From Streptomyces sp. UNOC14_S4 (GTDB lineage: Bacteria > Actinomycetota > Actinomycetes > Streptomycetales > Streptomycetaceae): 34,879 nucleotides of DNA. The notes under the pieces were generated by a model that saw only the letters and a program-made list of their open reading frames with translations, did not search any database and was not told the DNA's origin. A program made the position numbers and the translations under genes. The stretch spans positions 1-34,879 of the forward strand of contig NZ_JAINFC010000014.1 in assembly GCF_020740835.1 (NCBI RefSeq), written 5' to 3'. This document shows, one piece after another, positions 22,436 to 34,879 of this stretch. How positions within the stretch are numbered: position 1 is the stretch's first letter; each line of letters begins with the position of its first letter.

Positions 22436-24331
22436 GTGGCTGACCTGCCCGCCGATCTTGCCGCAGTGTGGCCGCGCGTGCTCGAACAGCTCCTGGGCGA
22501 GGGGCGGGGCGTCGAGGCCAAGGACGAGCACTGGATCAAACGCTGCCAGCCCCTGGCCCTGGTGGCGGACACCGCCCTGCTCGCGGTGCCCAACGAGTTC
22601 GCCAAGGGCGTACTGGAGGGCAGGCTCGCCCCGATCGTCAGCGACACGCTCAGCCGGGAGTGTGGCCGCCCCATCCGGATCGCGATCACCGTGGACGACT
22701 CCGCGGGCGAGCCGCCCCAGGACAGCAGGCAGGCCCCCCAGCCGCAGCGCTACGAGGAGCCCACGGGCCCCCAGCACCCGGCGGGCCGGGACACGTACGA
22801 GGGCCGCGACGCGTACGAGAAGCGTGACGCGCGTGACACGTACGAGGGCTACGACAGCCACGGCGGCTACGACGGCCGCGAGTCCTACGGCCGCCAGCCG
22901 GCCCCCGACGAGCTGCCGTCCGTGCGTCCTGCCTACCCCGACTACCAGCAGCCCCGGCCCGAGCCGGGCGCCTGGCCGCGCCACCAGGGGCCGGCAGCGC
23001 CCGAGCGCGGCGACTACGGCTGGCAGCAGCAGCGCCTCGGCGGCTTCCAGGACGGCGAGCGCGACCCGTACGCGACGCCGCAGCACGGCCAGCAGCACTC
23101 GCCGTACGAACAGCAGCAGGACTACCGCTCCCCGCAGCCCGAGCGCCTTCCGTACGAGCAGGGGCAGCGCCGCGAGCTGCCCGAGAACCACTCCCGGGGC
23201 GGCGGGCAGGGCGGTCCGCCCACGGGCGGCGCCACCGCCGGACCGCTCCCGGGTGCCTCGAAGTCCGGGTCCTCGTCCGGTTCGGGAGCGGCCGAGCCCA
23301 CCGCCCGGCTGAACCCGAAGTACCTCTTCGACACCTTCGTCATCGGCGCGTCCAACCGCTTCGCCCACGCGGCCGCGGTGGCCGTCGCCGAGGCTCCGGC
23401 CAAGGCGTACAACCCGCTCTTCATCTACGGCGAGTCCGGGCTGGGCAAGACCCACCTGCTGCACGCCATCGGCCACTACGCGCGCAGCCTCTACCCGGGC
23501 ACGCGGGTGCGCTACGTGAGCTCCGAGGAGTTCACCAACGAGTTCATCAACTCCATCCGCGACGGCAAGGCGGACGCGTTCCGCAAGCGCTACCGCGACA
23601 TGGACATCCTGCTGGTCGACGACATCCAGTTCCTCGCGAGCAAGGAGTCGACCCAGGAGGAGTTCTTCCACACCTTCAACACGCTCCACAACGCGAACAA
23701 GCAGATCGTGCTGTCCTCGGACCGGCCGCCCAAGCAGCTGGTGACCCTCGAGGACCGGCTGCGCAACCGCTTCGAGTGGGGTCTGATCACGGACGTGCAG
23801 CCGCCGGAGCTGGAGACGCGCATCGCGATCCTCCGGAAGAAGGCGGTCCAGGAGCAGCTGAACGCCCCGCCGGAGGTCCTCGAGTTCATCGCCTCCCGCA
23901 TCTCGCGCAACATCCGCGAGCTGGAGGGCGCGCTGATCCGTGTCACCGCGTTCGCGAGCCTCAACCGGCAGCCCGTCGACCTCGGACTCACCGAGATCGT
24001 CCTCAAGGACCTCATCCCGGGCGGCGAGGACGCCTCACCGGAGATCACCGCGCCCGCCATCATGGCGGCGACCGCGGACTACTTCGGGCACACCGTCGAG
24101 GACCTGTGCGGGGCCTCGCGCAGCCGGGTGCTGGTGACGGCCCGGCAGATCGCCATGTACCTCTGCCGGGAGCTCACGGACCTGTCGCTGCCGAAGATCG
24201 GCGCGCAGTTCGGCGGCCGCGACCACACGACCGTGATGCACGCGGACCGCAAGATCCGGGCGCTGATGGCCGAGCGGCGTTCGATCTACAACCAGGTGAC
24301 GGAGCTGACGAACCGGATCAAGAACGGCTGA
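22436..24331 (+). CDS. dnaA: Chromosomal replication initiator DnaA
   Basis: The 631-residue protein is much longer than E. coli DnaA (467). Domain I (1 to about 85) begins [19 protein letters not shown]. Domain II is a hydrophilic linker of about 200 residues with Tyr/Asp/Gly repeats ([22 protein letters not shown]...), a known Streptomyces trait. Domain III (from about 300) is the AAA+ ATPase, with Walker [12 protein letters not shown] at about 332-342 and Walker [10 protein letters not shown] around 393-401. Domain IV carries the DnaA signature [31 protein letters not shown] near 580-610, which reads the DnaA boxes. The GTG start follows a weak GAGAG ribosome site. It initiates replication at the adjacent oriC. 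Confidence 0.98.
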   Translation: MADLPADLAAVWPRVLEQLLGEGRGVEAKDEHWIKRCQPLALVADTALLAVPNEFAKGVLEGRLAPIVSDTLSRECGRPIRIAITVDDSAGEPPQDSRQAPQPQRYEEPTGPQHPAGRDTYEGRDAYEKRDARDTYEGYDSHGGYDGRESYGRQPAPDELPSVRPAYPDYQQPRPEPGAWPRHQGPAAPERGDYGWQQQRLGGFQDGERDPYATPQHGQQHSPYEQQQDYRSPQPERLPYEQGQRRELPENHSRGGGQGGPPTGGATAGPLPGASKSGSSSGSGAAEPTARLNPKYLFDTFVIGASNRFAHAAAVAVAEAPAKAYNPLFIYGESGLGKTHLLHAIGHYARSLYPGTRVRYVSSEEFTNEFINSIRDGKADAFRKRYRDMDILLVDDIQFLASKESTQEEFFHTFNTLHNANKQIVLSSDRPPKQLVTLEDRLRNRFEWGLITDVQPPELETRIAILRKKAVQEQLNAPPEVLEFIASRISRNIRELEGALIRVTAFASLNRQPVDLGLTEIVLKDLIPGGEDASPEITAPAIMAATADYFGHTVEDLCGASRSRVLVTARQIAMYLCRELTDLSLPKIGAQFGGRDHTTVMHADRKIRALMAERRSIYNQVTELTNRIKNG

Positions 24332-24364
24332 CCACCACGTCCCGGCGGGGCTTGGCGGGGTGCC

Positions 24365-24475
24365 TGATGGGGTGCCTCTTGCGCTTGGTGCGCGGCTGCG
24401 GGTCGCGTCGTGGCTTGTCGCGCCCACGCGGCGGAGCCGCATCATCGATACAGCCCCGCGCCCCTTTCGGGGCGC
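24365..24475 (+). repeat. Copy A of a dispersed non-coding repeat, ending in a hairpin
   Basis: Shared blocks with copy B (26463-26543), in the same order, are TGGGGTGC, CTGCGGGTCG, GTCGCGC, CCCCGCGCCCCT and CGGGGCGC. Copy A has about 30 extra bases containing a small stem (GCGGC-GGA-GCCGC, 24428-24440). It ends in a 7-base stem with a 4-base loop (24458-24475). Similar GC-rich elements are, from memory, common between genes in Streptomyces genomes. Confidence 0.6.
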
Positions 24476-24488
24476 TGCCCACTCGCTC

Positions 24489-24522
24489 AGGCGCCCTGGG
24501 AAGACCTCCCGGGGCGCCTTTT
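24489..24522 (+). terminator. Terminator downstream of dnaA
   Basis: The 12-base arms AGGCGCCCTGGG and CCCGGGGCGCCT pair with one G-U and a 7-base loop, followed by TTTT. This is one of the few intrinsic terminators in the window with a T-run. It separates dnaA transcription from oriC. Confidence 0.65.
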
Positions 24523-24594
24523 CGTGGCCTCTGGACGCCTCGGCGGCGGTGGTCGCAAGGGAGCTCTGTTCGAATACGGAGTCGGCGGCGCCGG

Positions 24595-25157
24595 TTCTCC
24601 ACAGATTTTCGGCCGACCGGCTGTCCACACCCTGGGGACTGTGGGTTTGTCCAGATCCTGTCCACAGGGGACCCTGTTGACAGCTCATCAGGGGAGGTCA
24701 GAGGCATGTGGATTTGTGGCTGACCGGATTCCACAGCCTGTGGACAGACTATTCACCCACAAGGACGCTCCTCGGTTGTCCACCGGCCGCCCACAGGGGA
24801 GTGGATGTTGTACACAGCCTTTCCACACCCTCGTCCACTGTTCGGTAACGCAACACCCTTGATCACCGCCCTGAGTGAAAGGCATCACACGAAGTTGCCC
24901 GGTTGGGCTGTGGGGAACGTGGGTAAACCTGGGGACAGCGCTGGGGAGAAGTGGGTCCCGCCTGTGCACGGGGTGTGCAGAACTTTCCGCGGTCCACAGC
25001 CACCACCGCTTTTCCACCGTGCCCACCCACAGCCCCAGTGGACAAAATTTCCGGGCTGACCTGGGCAAAGACGGTTTTCCACCGTTTCCACAGGCCCTAC
25101 TACTACGACCACAGAGATCAAGCGGGGAACTCGTTTCGAAGTGGGGCCTGTGCACAA
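24595..25157. other. oriC: Chromosomal origin of replication oriC
   Basis: The 974-base dnaA–dnaN gap is non-coding and dense in DnaA-box-like 9-mers (consensus TTGTCCACA). Good matches are at 24595, 24621, 24647, 24658, 24707 (reverse), 24727, 24739 (reverse), 24776, 24808, 24819, 24831, 24909 (reverse), 24990, 25010, 25037 (reverse), 25075, 25084, 25105 and 25149 (reverse); weaker ones lie at 24715, 24787 and 25023. A gap of about 70 bases without boxes (24840-24908) splits them into two groups, as described for Streptomyces origins. No obvious AT-rich unwinding repeat is seen. From 25158 to 25305 lies the dnaN leader, with a -35-like TTGACC at 25194 but no clear -10. Confidence 0.95.
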
Positions 25158-25305
25158 CTCGGCCTCGGGCCGCGCCACGCCGTCCGACCCGACTTGACCC
25201 CGAGGCGCACCGACTGTCAGCGGCGTGCGTCAGACTGGTCTCCGGCAAATCGGCCGACGACAGAAGCCAGCAGGGCAGCCAGCAACAAGCAGGAGGCGGT
25301 TTCCG

Positions 25306-26436
25306 GTGAAGATCCGGGTGGAGCGCGATGTACTCGCGGAGGCAGTGGCCTGGGCGGCCCGCAGCCTCCCGGCCCGTCCGCCGGTGCCCGTCCTCGCGGG
25401 CCTGCTGCTGAAGGCGGAGGACGGCTCGCTGAGCCTCTCCGGCTTCGACTACGAGGTCTCGGCGCGCGTGTCCGTGGACGCGGATGTGGAGGAGGACGGC
25501 ACCGTCCTCGTCTCCGGCCGCCTCCTCGCCGACATCTGCCGCTCGCTTCCCAACAGGCCTGTGGAGATCTCCACCGACGGCGTGCGTGTCACCGTCGTCT
25601 GCGGCTCCTCGCGATTCACACTCCACACCCTGCCTGTGGAGGAATACCCCGCGCTGCCCCAGATGCCGACCGCGACCGGCACGGTCCCCGCCGATGTCTT
25701 CGCCGCCGCCGCGCAGCAGGTCGCCATCGCGGCCGGCCGCGACGACACGCTGCCGGTGCTCACCGGTGTCCGCATCGAGATCGAGGGCGACACCGTCACC
25801 CTGGCCTCCACCGACCGCTACCGCTTCGCGGTCCGCGAGTTCATGTGGAAGCCCGAGACGCCGGACATCTCCGCCGTCGCCCTGGTGCCCGCCAAGACCC
25901 TGCTGGACACCGCCAAGTCGCTCAACAGCGGTGACACCGTCTCCATCGCCCTGGCCGGTTCCGGCGCGGGCGAGGGCCTCATCGGCTTCGAGGGCGCCGG
26001 GCGCCGTACGACCACGCGTCTGCTCGAGGGCGACCTCCCGAAGTACCGCACGCTCTTCCCGACCGAGTTCAACTCCGTCGCCGTGATCGAGACCGCCCCC
26101 TTCGTGGAGGCCGTCAAGCGTGTGGCCCTCGTCGCCGAGCGGAACACCCCGGTCCGGCTGAGCTTCGAGCAGGGCGTGCTGATCCTCGAGGCCGGTTCGA
26201 GCGACGACGCACAGGCTGTGGAACGTGTGGACGCCCAGCTCGACGGCGACGACATCTCGATCGCCTTCAACCCCGGCTTCCTGCTCGAGGGCCTCTCCGC
26301 GATCGACTCCCCGGTCGCCCAGCTGTCCTTCACCACCTCCACCAAGCCCGCGCTGCTGGGCGGCAAGCCCGCGATCGACGCGGAGGCGGACGAGGCGTAC
26401 AAGTACCTGATCATGCCGGTGCGTCTGTCCGGCTGA
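25306..26436 (+). CDS. dnaN: DNA polymerase III beta subunit (sliding clamp)
   Basis: The 376-residue protein forms the ring that tethers polymerase to DNA. Three repeated clamp folds are visible: MKIRVERDVLAEAVAWAARSLPARPPVPVLAGLLLKA at the start, VPADVFAAAAQQVAIAAGRDDTLPVLTGVRIEI in the middle, and FVEAVKRVALVAERNTPVRLSFEQGVLILEAGSSDDAQAVERVDAQLDGDDISIAFNPGFLLEGL at the end. The C-terminal peptide-binding segment reads YKYLIMPVRLSG. The GTG start follows AGGAGG with a 9-base spacer. An earlier in-frame start at 25225 extends into oriC-side sequence and is not supported. Confidence 0.98.
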   Translation: MKIRVERDVLAEAVAWAARSLPARPPVPVLAGLLLKAEDGSLSLSGFDYEVSARVSVDADVEEDGTVLVSGRLLADICRSLPNRPVEISTDGVRVTVVCGSSRFTLHTLPVEEYPALPQMPTATGTVPADVFAAAAQQVAIAAGRDDTLPVLTGVRIEIEGDTVTLASTDRYRFAVREFMWKPETPDISAVALVPAKTLLDTAKSLNSGDTVSIALAGSGAGEGLIGFEGAGRRTTTRLLEGDLPKYRTLFPTEFNSVAVIETAPFVEAVKRVALVAERNTPVRLSFEQGVLILEAGSSDDAQAVERVDAQLDGDDISIAFNPGFLLEGLSAIDSPVAQLSFTTSTKPALLGGKPAIDAEADEAYKYLIMPVRLSG

Positions 26437-26462
26437 GCCGAGGAGTCATGGGGTGCGCCTAC

Positions 26463-26543
26463 TGGGGTGCCCCATGAGCCAGGCTTGCGTCTGCGGGTCG
26501 TCCTGGGCCGGTCGCGCAGTTCCCCGCGCCCCTGACGGGGCGC
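26463..26543 (+). repeat. Copy B of the dispersed non-coding repeat, dnaN–gnd gap
   Basis: It has the same ordered blocks as copy A and ends in a 7-base stem GCGCCCC/GGGGCGC with loop TGAC (26526-26543). It starts 26 bases after the dnaN stop and may act as its terminator. The rest of the gap (26544-26651) contains a -10-like TAGGCT (26603-26608) and a small inverted repeat CGTACC-GCA-GGTACG (26609-26623) before gnd. Confidence 0.6.
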
Positions 26544-26651
26544 CCAGGAGCAGGGTCCTTTTGAGCGCCCTCACCCCACAGGTGTGCGCCGGGGTCCCGG
26601 CGTAGGCTCGTACCGCAGGTACGCATCGCACTCAAGGCAAGAGGATCACCC

Positions 26652-27530
26652 ATGGAGCTCGGTCTCGTCGGTCTCGGAAAGATGGGCGGCAACATGCGCG
26701 AGCGCATTCGCCGCGCAGGCCACACCGTCGTCGGTTACGACCGCAACCCGGACCTCGCGGATGTCCACAGCCTCAAGGAGCTTGTGGATTCCCTGCCGGC
26801 CCCGCGCGTCGTGTGGGTCATGGTCCCGGCCGGTGCCGCGACCCAGTCCACTGTCGACGAGCTGGGCGAGCTGCTCTCCCCCGGCGACATCGTGGTCGAC
26901 GGCGGCAACAGCCGCTGGACGGACGACGAGAAGCACGCCGAGGAGCTCGCGGCCAAGGGCATCGGCTTCGTGGACTGCGGCGTCTCCGGCGGCGTCTGGG
27001 GCCTGGAGAACGGCTACGCCCTGATGTACGGCGGCGACGCCGAGCACGTGGCGAAGGTCCAGCCCATCTTCGACGCGCTCAAGCCCGAGGGCGACTTCGG
27101 CTCCGTCCACGCGGGCAAGGTCGGCGCCGGCCACTTCGCCAAGATGGTCCACAACGGCATCGAGTACGCCATGATGCAGGCCTACGCCGAGGGCTGGGAG
27201 CTGCTGGAGAAGGTCGACTCCGTCACCGACGTGCGCGAGGTCTTCCGCAGCTGGCAGGAGGGCACGGTCATCCGCTCCTGGCTGCTCGACCTGGCCGTCA
27301 ACGCCCTGAACGAGGACGAGCACCTCGACAAGCTGCGCGGCTACGCCGCCGACTCCGGCGAGGGCCGCTGGACCGTCGAGGCCGCGATCGACAACGCGGT
27401 GCCGCTGCCCGCGATCACCGCGTCGCTCTTCGCCCGCTTCGCCTCCCGCCAGGACGACTCCCCGCAGATGAAGATGATCGCCGCGCTGCGCAACCAGTTC
27501 GGCGGCCACGCGGTCGAGTCCAAGAAGTAA
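26652..27530 (+). CDS. gnd: 6-phosphogluconate dehydrogenase, decarboxylating, short form
   Basis: The 292-residue enzyme oxidises 6-phosphogluconate to ribulose 5-phosphate and CO2 in the pentose phosphate pathway. The NAD(P) motif GLVGLGKMGGNM is at 4-15. The substrate-site segments are VVDGGNSRWTDDEKHAEELAAKGIGFVDCGVSGGVWGLENGYALMYGG and the catalytic Lys/Asn region GAGHFAKMVHNGIEYAMMQAYAEG. It is far shorter than the E. coli enzyme (468), matching the GntZ/YqeC-like short class, several of which prefer NAD. AAGAGGA precedes the ATG. Its place between dnaN and recF is a common actinobacterial arrangement. Confidence 0.95.
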   Translation: MELGLVGLGKMGGNMRERIRRAGHTVVGYDRNPDLADVHSLKELVDSLPAPRVVWVMVPAGAATQSTVDELGELLSPGDIVVDGGNSRWTDDEKHAEELAAKGIGFVDCGVSGGVWGLENGYALMYGGDAEHVAKVQPIFDALKPEGDFGSVHAGKVGAGHFAKMVHNGIEYAMMQAYAEGWELLEKVDSVTDVREVFRSWQEGTVIRSWLLDLAVNALNEDEHLDKLRGYAADSGEGRWTVEAAIDNAVPLPAITASLFARFASRQDDSPQMKMIAALRNQFGGHAVESKK

Positions 27531-27560
27531 GAGCAACAGCCGGGAGAGGTCGGCGCCGTC

Positions 27561-28685
27561 ATGCACGTATCGCATCTGTCGCTGGCCGACTTCCGCTCGT
27601 ACGCCCGGGCCGAGGTCGCGCTCGACCCGGGCGTCACGGCCTTCGTGGGGCCCAACGGCCAGGGCAAGACCAACCTCGTCGAGGCGGTCGGCTACCTGGC
27701 CACCCTCGGCAGCCACCGGGTCTCCTCCGACGCGCCCCTGGTACGGATGGGCGCCGACCGCGCGATCGTCCGCGCCGCCGTCGTCCAGGGCGAGCGGCAG
27801 CAGCTCATAGAGCTGGAGCTCAACCCGGGCCGGGCCAACCGCGCCCGGATCAACCGTTCCTCGCAGGTCAGACCCCGCGACGTGCTCGGCATCGTGCGCA
27901 CCGTCCTGTTCGCGCCCGAGGACCTCGCCCTGATCAAGGGCGACCCGGGCGAGCGCCGCCGCTTCCTCGACGAGCTGATCACCGCGCGCTCCCCCCGGAT
28001 GGCGGGCGTCCGCTCCGACTACGACCGGGTCCTCAAGCAGCGCAACACCCTGCTGAAGAGCGCCGCCATGGCCCGCCGCCACGGCGGCCGCGGCCTGGAC
28101 CTGTCCACCCTCGACATCTGGGACCAGCACCTGGCCCGCGCCGGTGCCGAGCTGCTCGCCCAGCGCCTCGACCTGATCTCCACCCTGCGCCCGCTCGCCG
28201 ACAAGGCCTACGAGCAGCTGGCGCCCGGCGGCGGCCCGGTCTCCTTCGAGTACCGCGGTCCCGCGGCCATCGAGGGCGCGCAGACCCGCGAGGAGCTCTG
28301 CGAGGCGCTGCTCGCCGCGCTCGCCGAGGTCCGCAAGCAGGAGATCGAGCGCGGCGTGACCCTGGTCGGCCCGCACCGCGACGAACTTTTGCTCAATCTT
28401 GGCCGGCTGCCCGCCAAGGGCTACGCGAGCCACGGCGAGTCCTGGTCGTACGCGCTGGCGCTGCGCCTGGCCTCGTACGACCTGCTGCGCTCGGAGGGCA
28501 ACGAGCCGGTCCTGGTGCTCGACGACGTCTTCGCCGAGCTGGACGCCCGCCGCCGGGAGCGGCTCGCGGAACTGGTGGCTCCGGGCGAGCAGGTGCTGGT
28601 GACGGCCGCGGTGGACGACGACGTGCCGGACGTGCTGGTAGGGGCGCGGTACGCCGTGTCGGAGGGAACGGTCGAGCGCGTATGA
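27561..28685 (+). CDS. recF: DNA replication and repair protein RecF
   Basis: The 374-residue SMC-like ATPase helps load RecA at gaps in single-stranded DNA. Walker A is [10 protein letters not shown] (30-39). The family segments [29 protein letters not shown] and [41 protein letters not shown] (the ABC signature region) follow, and Walker B is [20 protein letters not shown] near the C-terminus. The ATG follows GGGAGAGG 30 bases after gnd, and the stop overlaps the next gene (ATGA). Confidence 0.97.
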   Translation: MHVSHLSLADFRSYARAEVALDPGVTAFVGPNGQGKTNLVEAVGYLATLGSHRVSSDAPLVRMGADRAIVRAAVVQGERQQLIELELNPGRANRARINRSSQVRPRDVLGIVRTVLFAPEDLALIKGDPGERRRFLDELITARSPRMAGVRSDYDRVLKQRNTLLKSAAMARRHGGRGLDLSTLDIWDQHLARAGAELLAQRLDLISTLRPLADKAYEQLAPGGGPVSFEYRGPAAIEGAQTREELCEALLAALAEVRKQEIERGVTLVGPHRDELLLNLGRLPAKGYASHGESWSYALALRLASYDLLRSEGNEPVLVLDDVFAELDARRRERLAELVAPGEQVLVTAAVDDDVPDVLVGARYAVSEGTVERV

Positions 28686-29233
28686 CCGGGCGGCCCGCGG
28701 GCGGGGAGCAGCCGGAGCGGCCGAGGACGCCCGAGCCCTCCGGGGTCGACCTGGCCCGCGTGGCGCTGCGCGCCGCGAAGGAGCAGGCGCGGGCGCGGGG
28801 CGCCGCCGCGCAGCAGAAGAAGCAGGCCAAGCGCGGTGGAGGACTGCGCTCCGGCGCGCGGGCGGACGGCCGCGACCCGCTGCCGCTGGGCGCCGCGATC
28901 AACCGGCTGATCACCGAGCGCGGCTGGGAGAAGCCCGCCGCGGTGGGCGGCGTGATGGGGCGCTGGCCGCAGATGGTCGGGCCGGAGGTCGCGCTGCACT
29001 GCGAGCCGCAGAAGTACGACGAGGACGCGCGGGTGCTGACCGTGCAGTGCGACTCGACGGCGTGGGCGACCCAGCTGCGGCTGCTGGCGCCCACCCTGGT
29101 GGCCCGGCTCAACGAGGACCTGGGCCAGGGCACCGTAAAGATGATCAAGGTGCTGGGGCCGGGCGGCCCCGGCCGCCGGTACGGGCCGCTGCGCGCCCCC
29201 GGCAGCAACGGTCCGGGTGACACCTACGGGTGA
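28682..29233 (+). CDS. DUF721 family protein
   Basis: The 183-residue protein has a disordered, Ala/Arg/Gln-rich N-terminal half ([28 protein letters not shown]). The DUF721 (DciA-like) domain follows (about 62-160): [95 protein letters not shown]721 proteins include DciA, the ancestral loader of the replicative helicase, so a role in replication initiation is plausible given the site between recF and gyrB. The ATG overlaps the recF stop by four bases. Confidence 0.92.
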   Translation: MTGRPAGGEQPERPRTPEPSGVDLARVALRAAKEQARARGAAAQQKKQAKRGGGLRSGARADGRDPLPLGAAINRLITERGWEKPAAVGGVMGRWPQMVGPEVALHCEPQKYDEDARVLTVQCDSTAWATQLRLLAPTLVARLNEDLGQGTVKMIKVLGPGGPGRRYGPLRAPGSNGPGDTYG

Positions 29234-31691
<2,458 letters not shown>

Positions 31692-31743
31692 GGCCTGTCG
31701 GCCCACGAGAAACAGCCGCAGCGCGAAAGGACTTTGAACAGCA

Positions 31744-34374
<2,631 letters not shown>

Positions 34375-34377
34375 GTC

Positions 34378-34879
34378 GTGAGTCGAGCCACGGGCGCCGC
34401 GGCAAGCGGTGCGGGTACGAAGCCCAAAACCGCCGCCCCTGCCGCAGACGAGAATGGCGCCCGTGGCTCCGGTACATCCGGCGCCGACTCCAAGGGGGGG
34501 ACTGTGACGGACACCCGCGACCCGAAGCCCTACCACCCGCCGCAGGCGTACACGCCGCCGTCGGAGGGTTCCGCTTCGGACTCCGCTTCTTCGGATTCCG
34601 TCTCTTCGGAGTCCTCGGATTCCGCGGACTCCAACGGTGCCGGGGACGCCAAGGGCGCCAAGGGTGCCAAGGGCTCCGGGAACGCGAAGGCGGAGAAGGT
34701 CGTGAAGGCCGAGAAGGCGGAGAAGTCCGCCGAGCCCGCGGGCGGCAAGGCCTCGGACAGGCTCACCAAGGACAGCGCGGACAAGCTCACCAAGCAGAGC
34801 CGGCAGGGCAAGCAGGAGGCCCCGGCGGCCGCCCCGAAGACCGCGAAGGCCGTCCCGGCCCCCCAGGGCCCCGCCAAGG
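34378..34879 (+). CDS. DUF3566-type membrane protein, N-terminal part only (cut by window edge)
   Basis: A GTG at 34378, three bases after gyrA with GAGGAG in front, opens a frame that runs off the window (167 residues visible). The visible part is a long disordered stretch: Ser/Asp-rich (GSASDSASSDSVSSESSDSADS), then Lys/Ala/Glu-rich (AKGAKGAKGSGNAKAEKVVKAEKAEKSAEPAGGK). A segment TVTDTRDPKPYHPPQAYTPP resembles the start of the Streptomyces protein encoded directly after gyrA, which ends in a DUF3566 domain with two membrane helices (counterpart of mycobacterial Rv0007). That domain lies outside the window, so the family is inferred from position and this segment. Confidence 0.75.
   Translation, partial: MSRATGAAASGAGTKPKTAAPAADENGARGSGTSGADSKGGTVTDTRDPKPYHPPQAYTPPSEGSASDSASSDSVSSESSDSADSNGAGDAKGAKGAKGSGNAKAEKVVKAEKAEKSAEPAGGKASDRLTKDSADKLTKQSRQGKQEAPAAAPKTAKAVPAPQGPAK

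Noticed and set aside
24805-25626. Short frames across oriC on both strands
   Set aside because: They run through DnaA boxes, lack ribosome sites and protein-like composition; the region is the origin.
26813-29233. 806-codon frame running through gnd and recF into the DUF721 gene
   Set aside because: Only its end (from 28682) is real, as the DUF721 gene; the upstream part is an Arg/Pro/Gly-rich alternative frame of gnd and recF.

Overview
This window is the chromosomal replication-origin neighbourhood of a high-GC actinobacterium, almost certainly a Streptomyces or very close relative. The evidence is the gene order pcnA – (DUF6049) – murJ – pseudokinase – sigM – anti-sigma – trxBA – parBA – rsmG – jag – yidC – yidD – rnpA – rpmH – dnaA – oriC – dnaN – gnd – recF – DUF721 – gyrB – gyrA, the many GTG/TTG starts, the DnaA protein with a very long hydrophilic linker, and many copies of the actinobacterial parS palindrome GTTTCACGTGAAAC. 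No mobile element, CRISPR array, rRNA or tRNA gene is seen.

Layout. Positions 1-3783 hold the start of a leftward penicillin-binding-protein-like gene (cut by the window edge), a PadR regulator with a palindromic operator over its predicted start site, inositol-1-phosphate synthase (ino1) and an MFS transporter. Convergent to these is pcnA (CCA-adding/poly(A) polymerase family). From 5561 to 15195 a rightward envelope and redox block follows: a secreted DUF6049 protein, the lipid II flippase MurJ, a membrane pseudokinase that in mycobacteria is fused to MurJ, the ECF sigma factor SigM with its overlapping anti-sigma gene, and trxB-trxA behind a textbook SigR promoter. From 22011 back to 15276 the leftward block runs rpmH-rnpA-yidD-yidC-jag (ribosome, tRNA processing and membrane insertion), rsmG, parA-parB (segregation) and a GNAT acetyltransferase. 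dnaA, oriC, dnaN, gnd, recF, a DUF721 gene, gyrB, gyrA and a truncated DUF3566 membrane-protein gene run rightward to the end.

How it fits together. oriC (about 24595-25157) is packed with some twenty DnaA-box-like 9-mers. Two more boxes, one a perfect consensus, abut the dnaA promoter and suggest autoregulation. ParB made here would load on at least 11 perfect and 2 degenerate parS sites in the window. Five perfect sites sit in frame inside the linker of the anti-SigM protein, where each encodes Val-Ser-Arg-Glu-Thr. Other sites lie inside parA and parB, and three are built into or abut intergenic terminator-like hairpins.

Most of the window is conserved core genome. The points most worth follow-up are the coding parS cluster in the anti-sigma gene and the use of different parS reading frames, the split MurJ/pseudokinase arrangement, a two-copy non-coding repeat flanking the oriC/dnaN segment, and an ECF-type promoter in front of the penicillin-binding-protein gene. 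I found no convincing completely new multi-gene system. All functional calls come from reading motifs and gene order; no database search was run.
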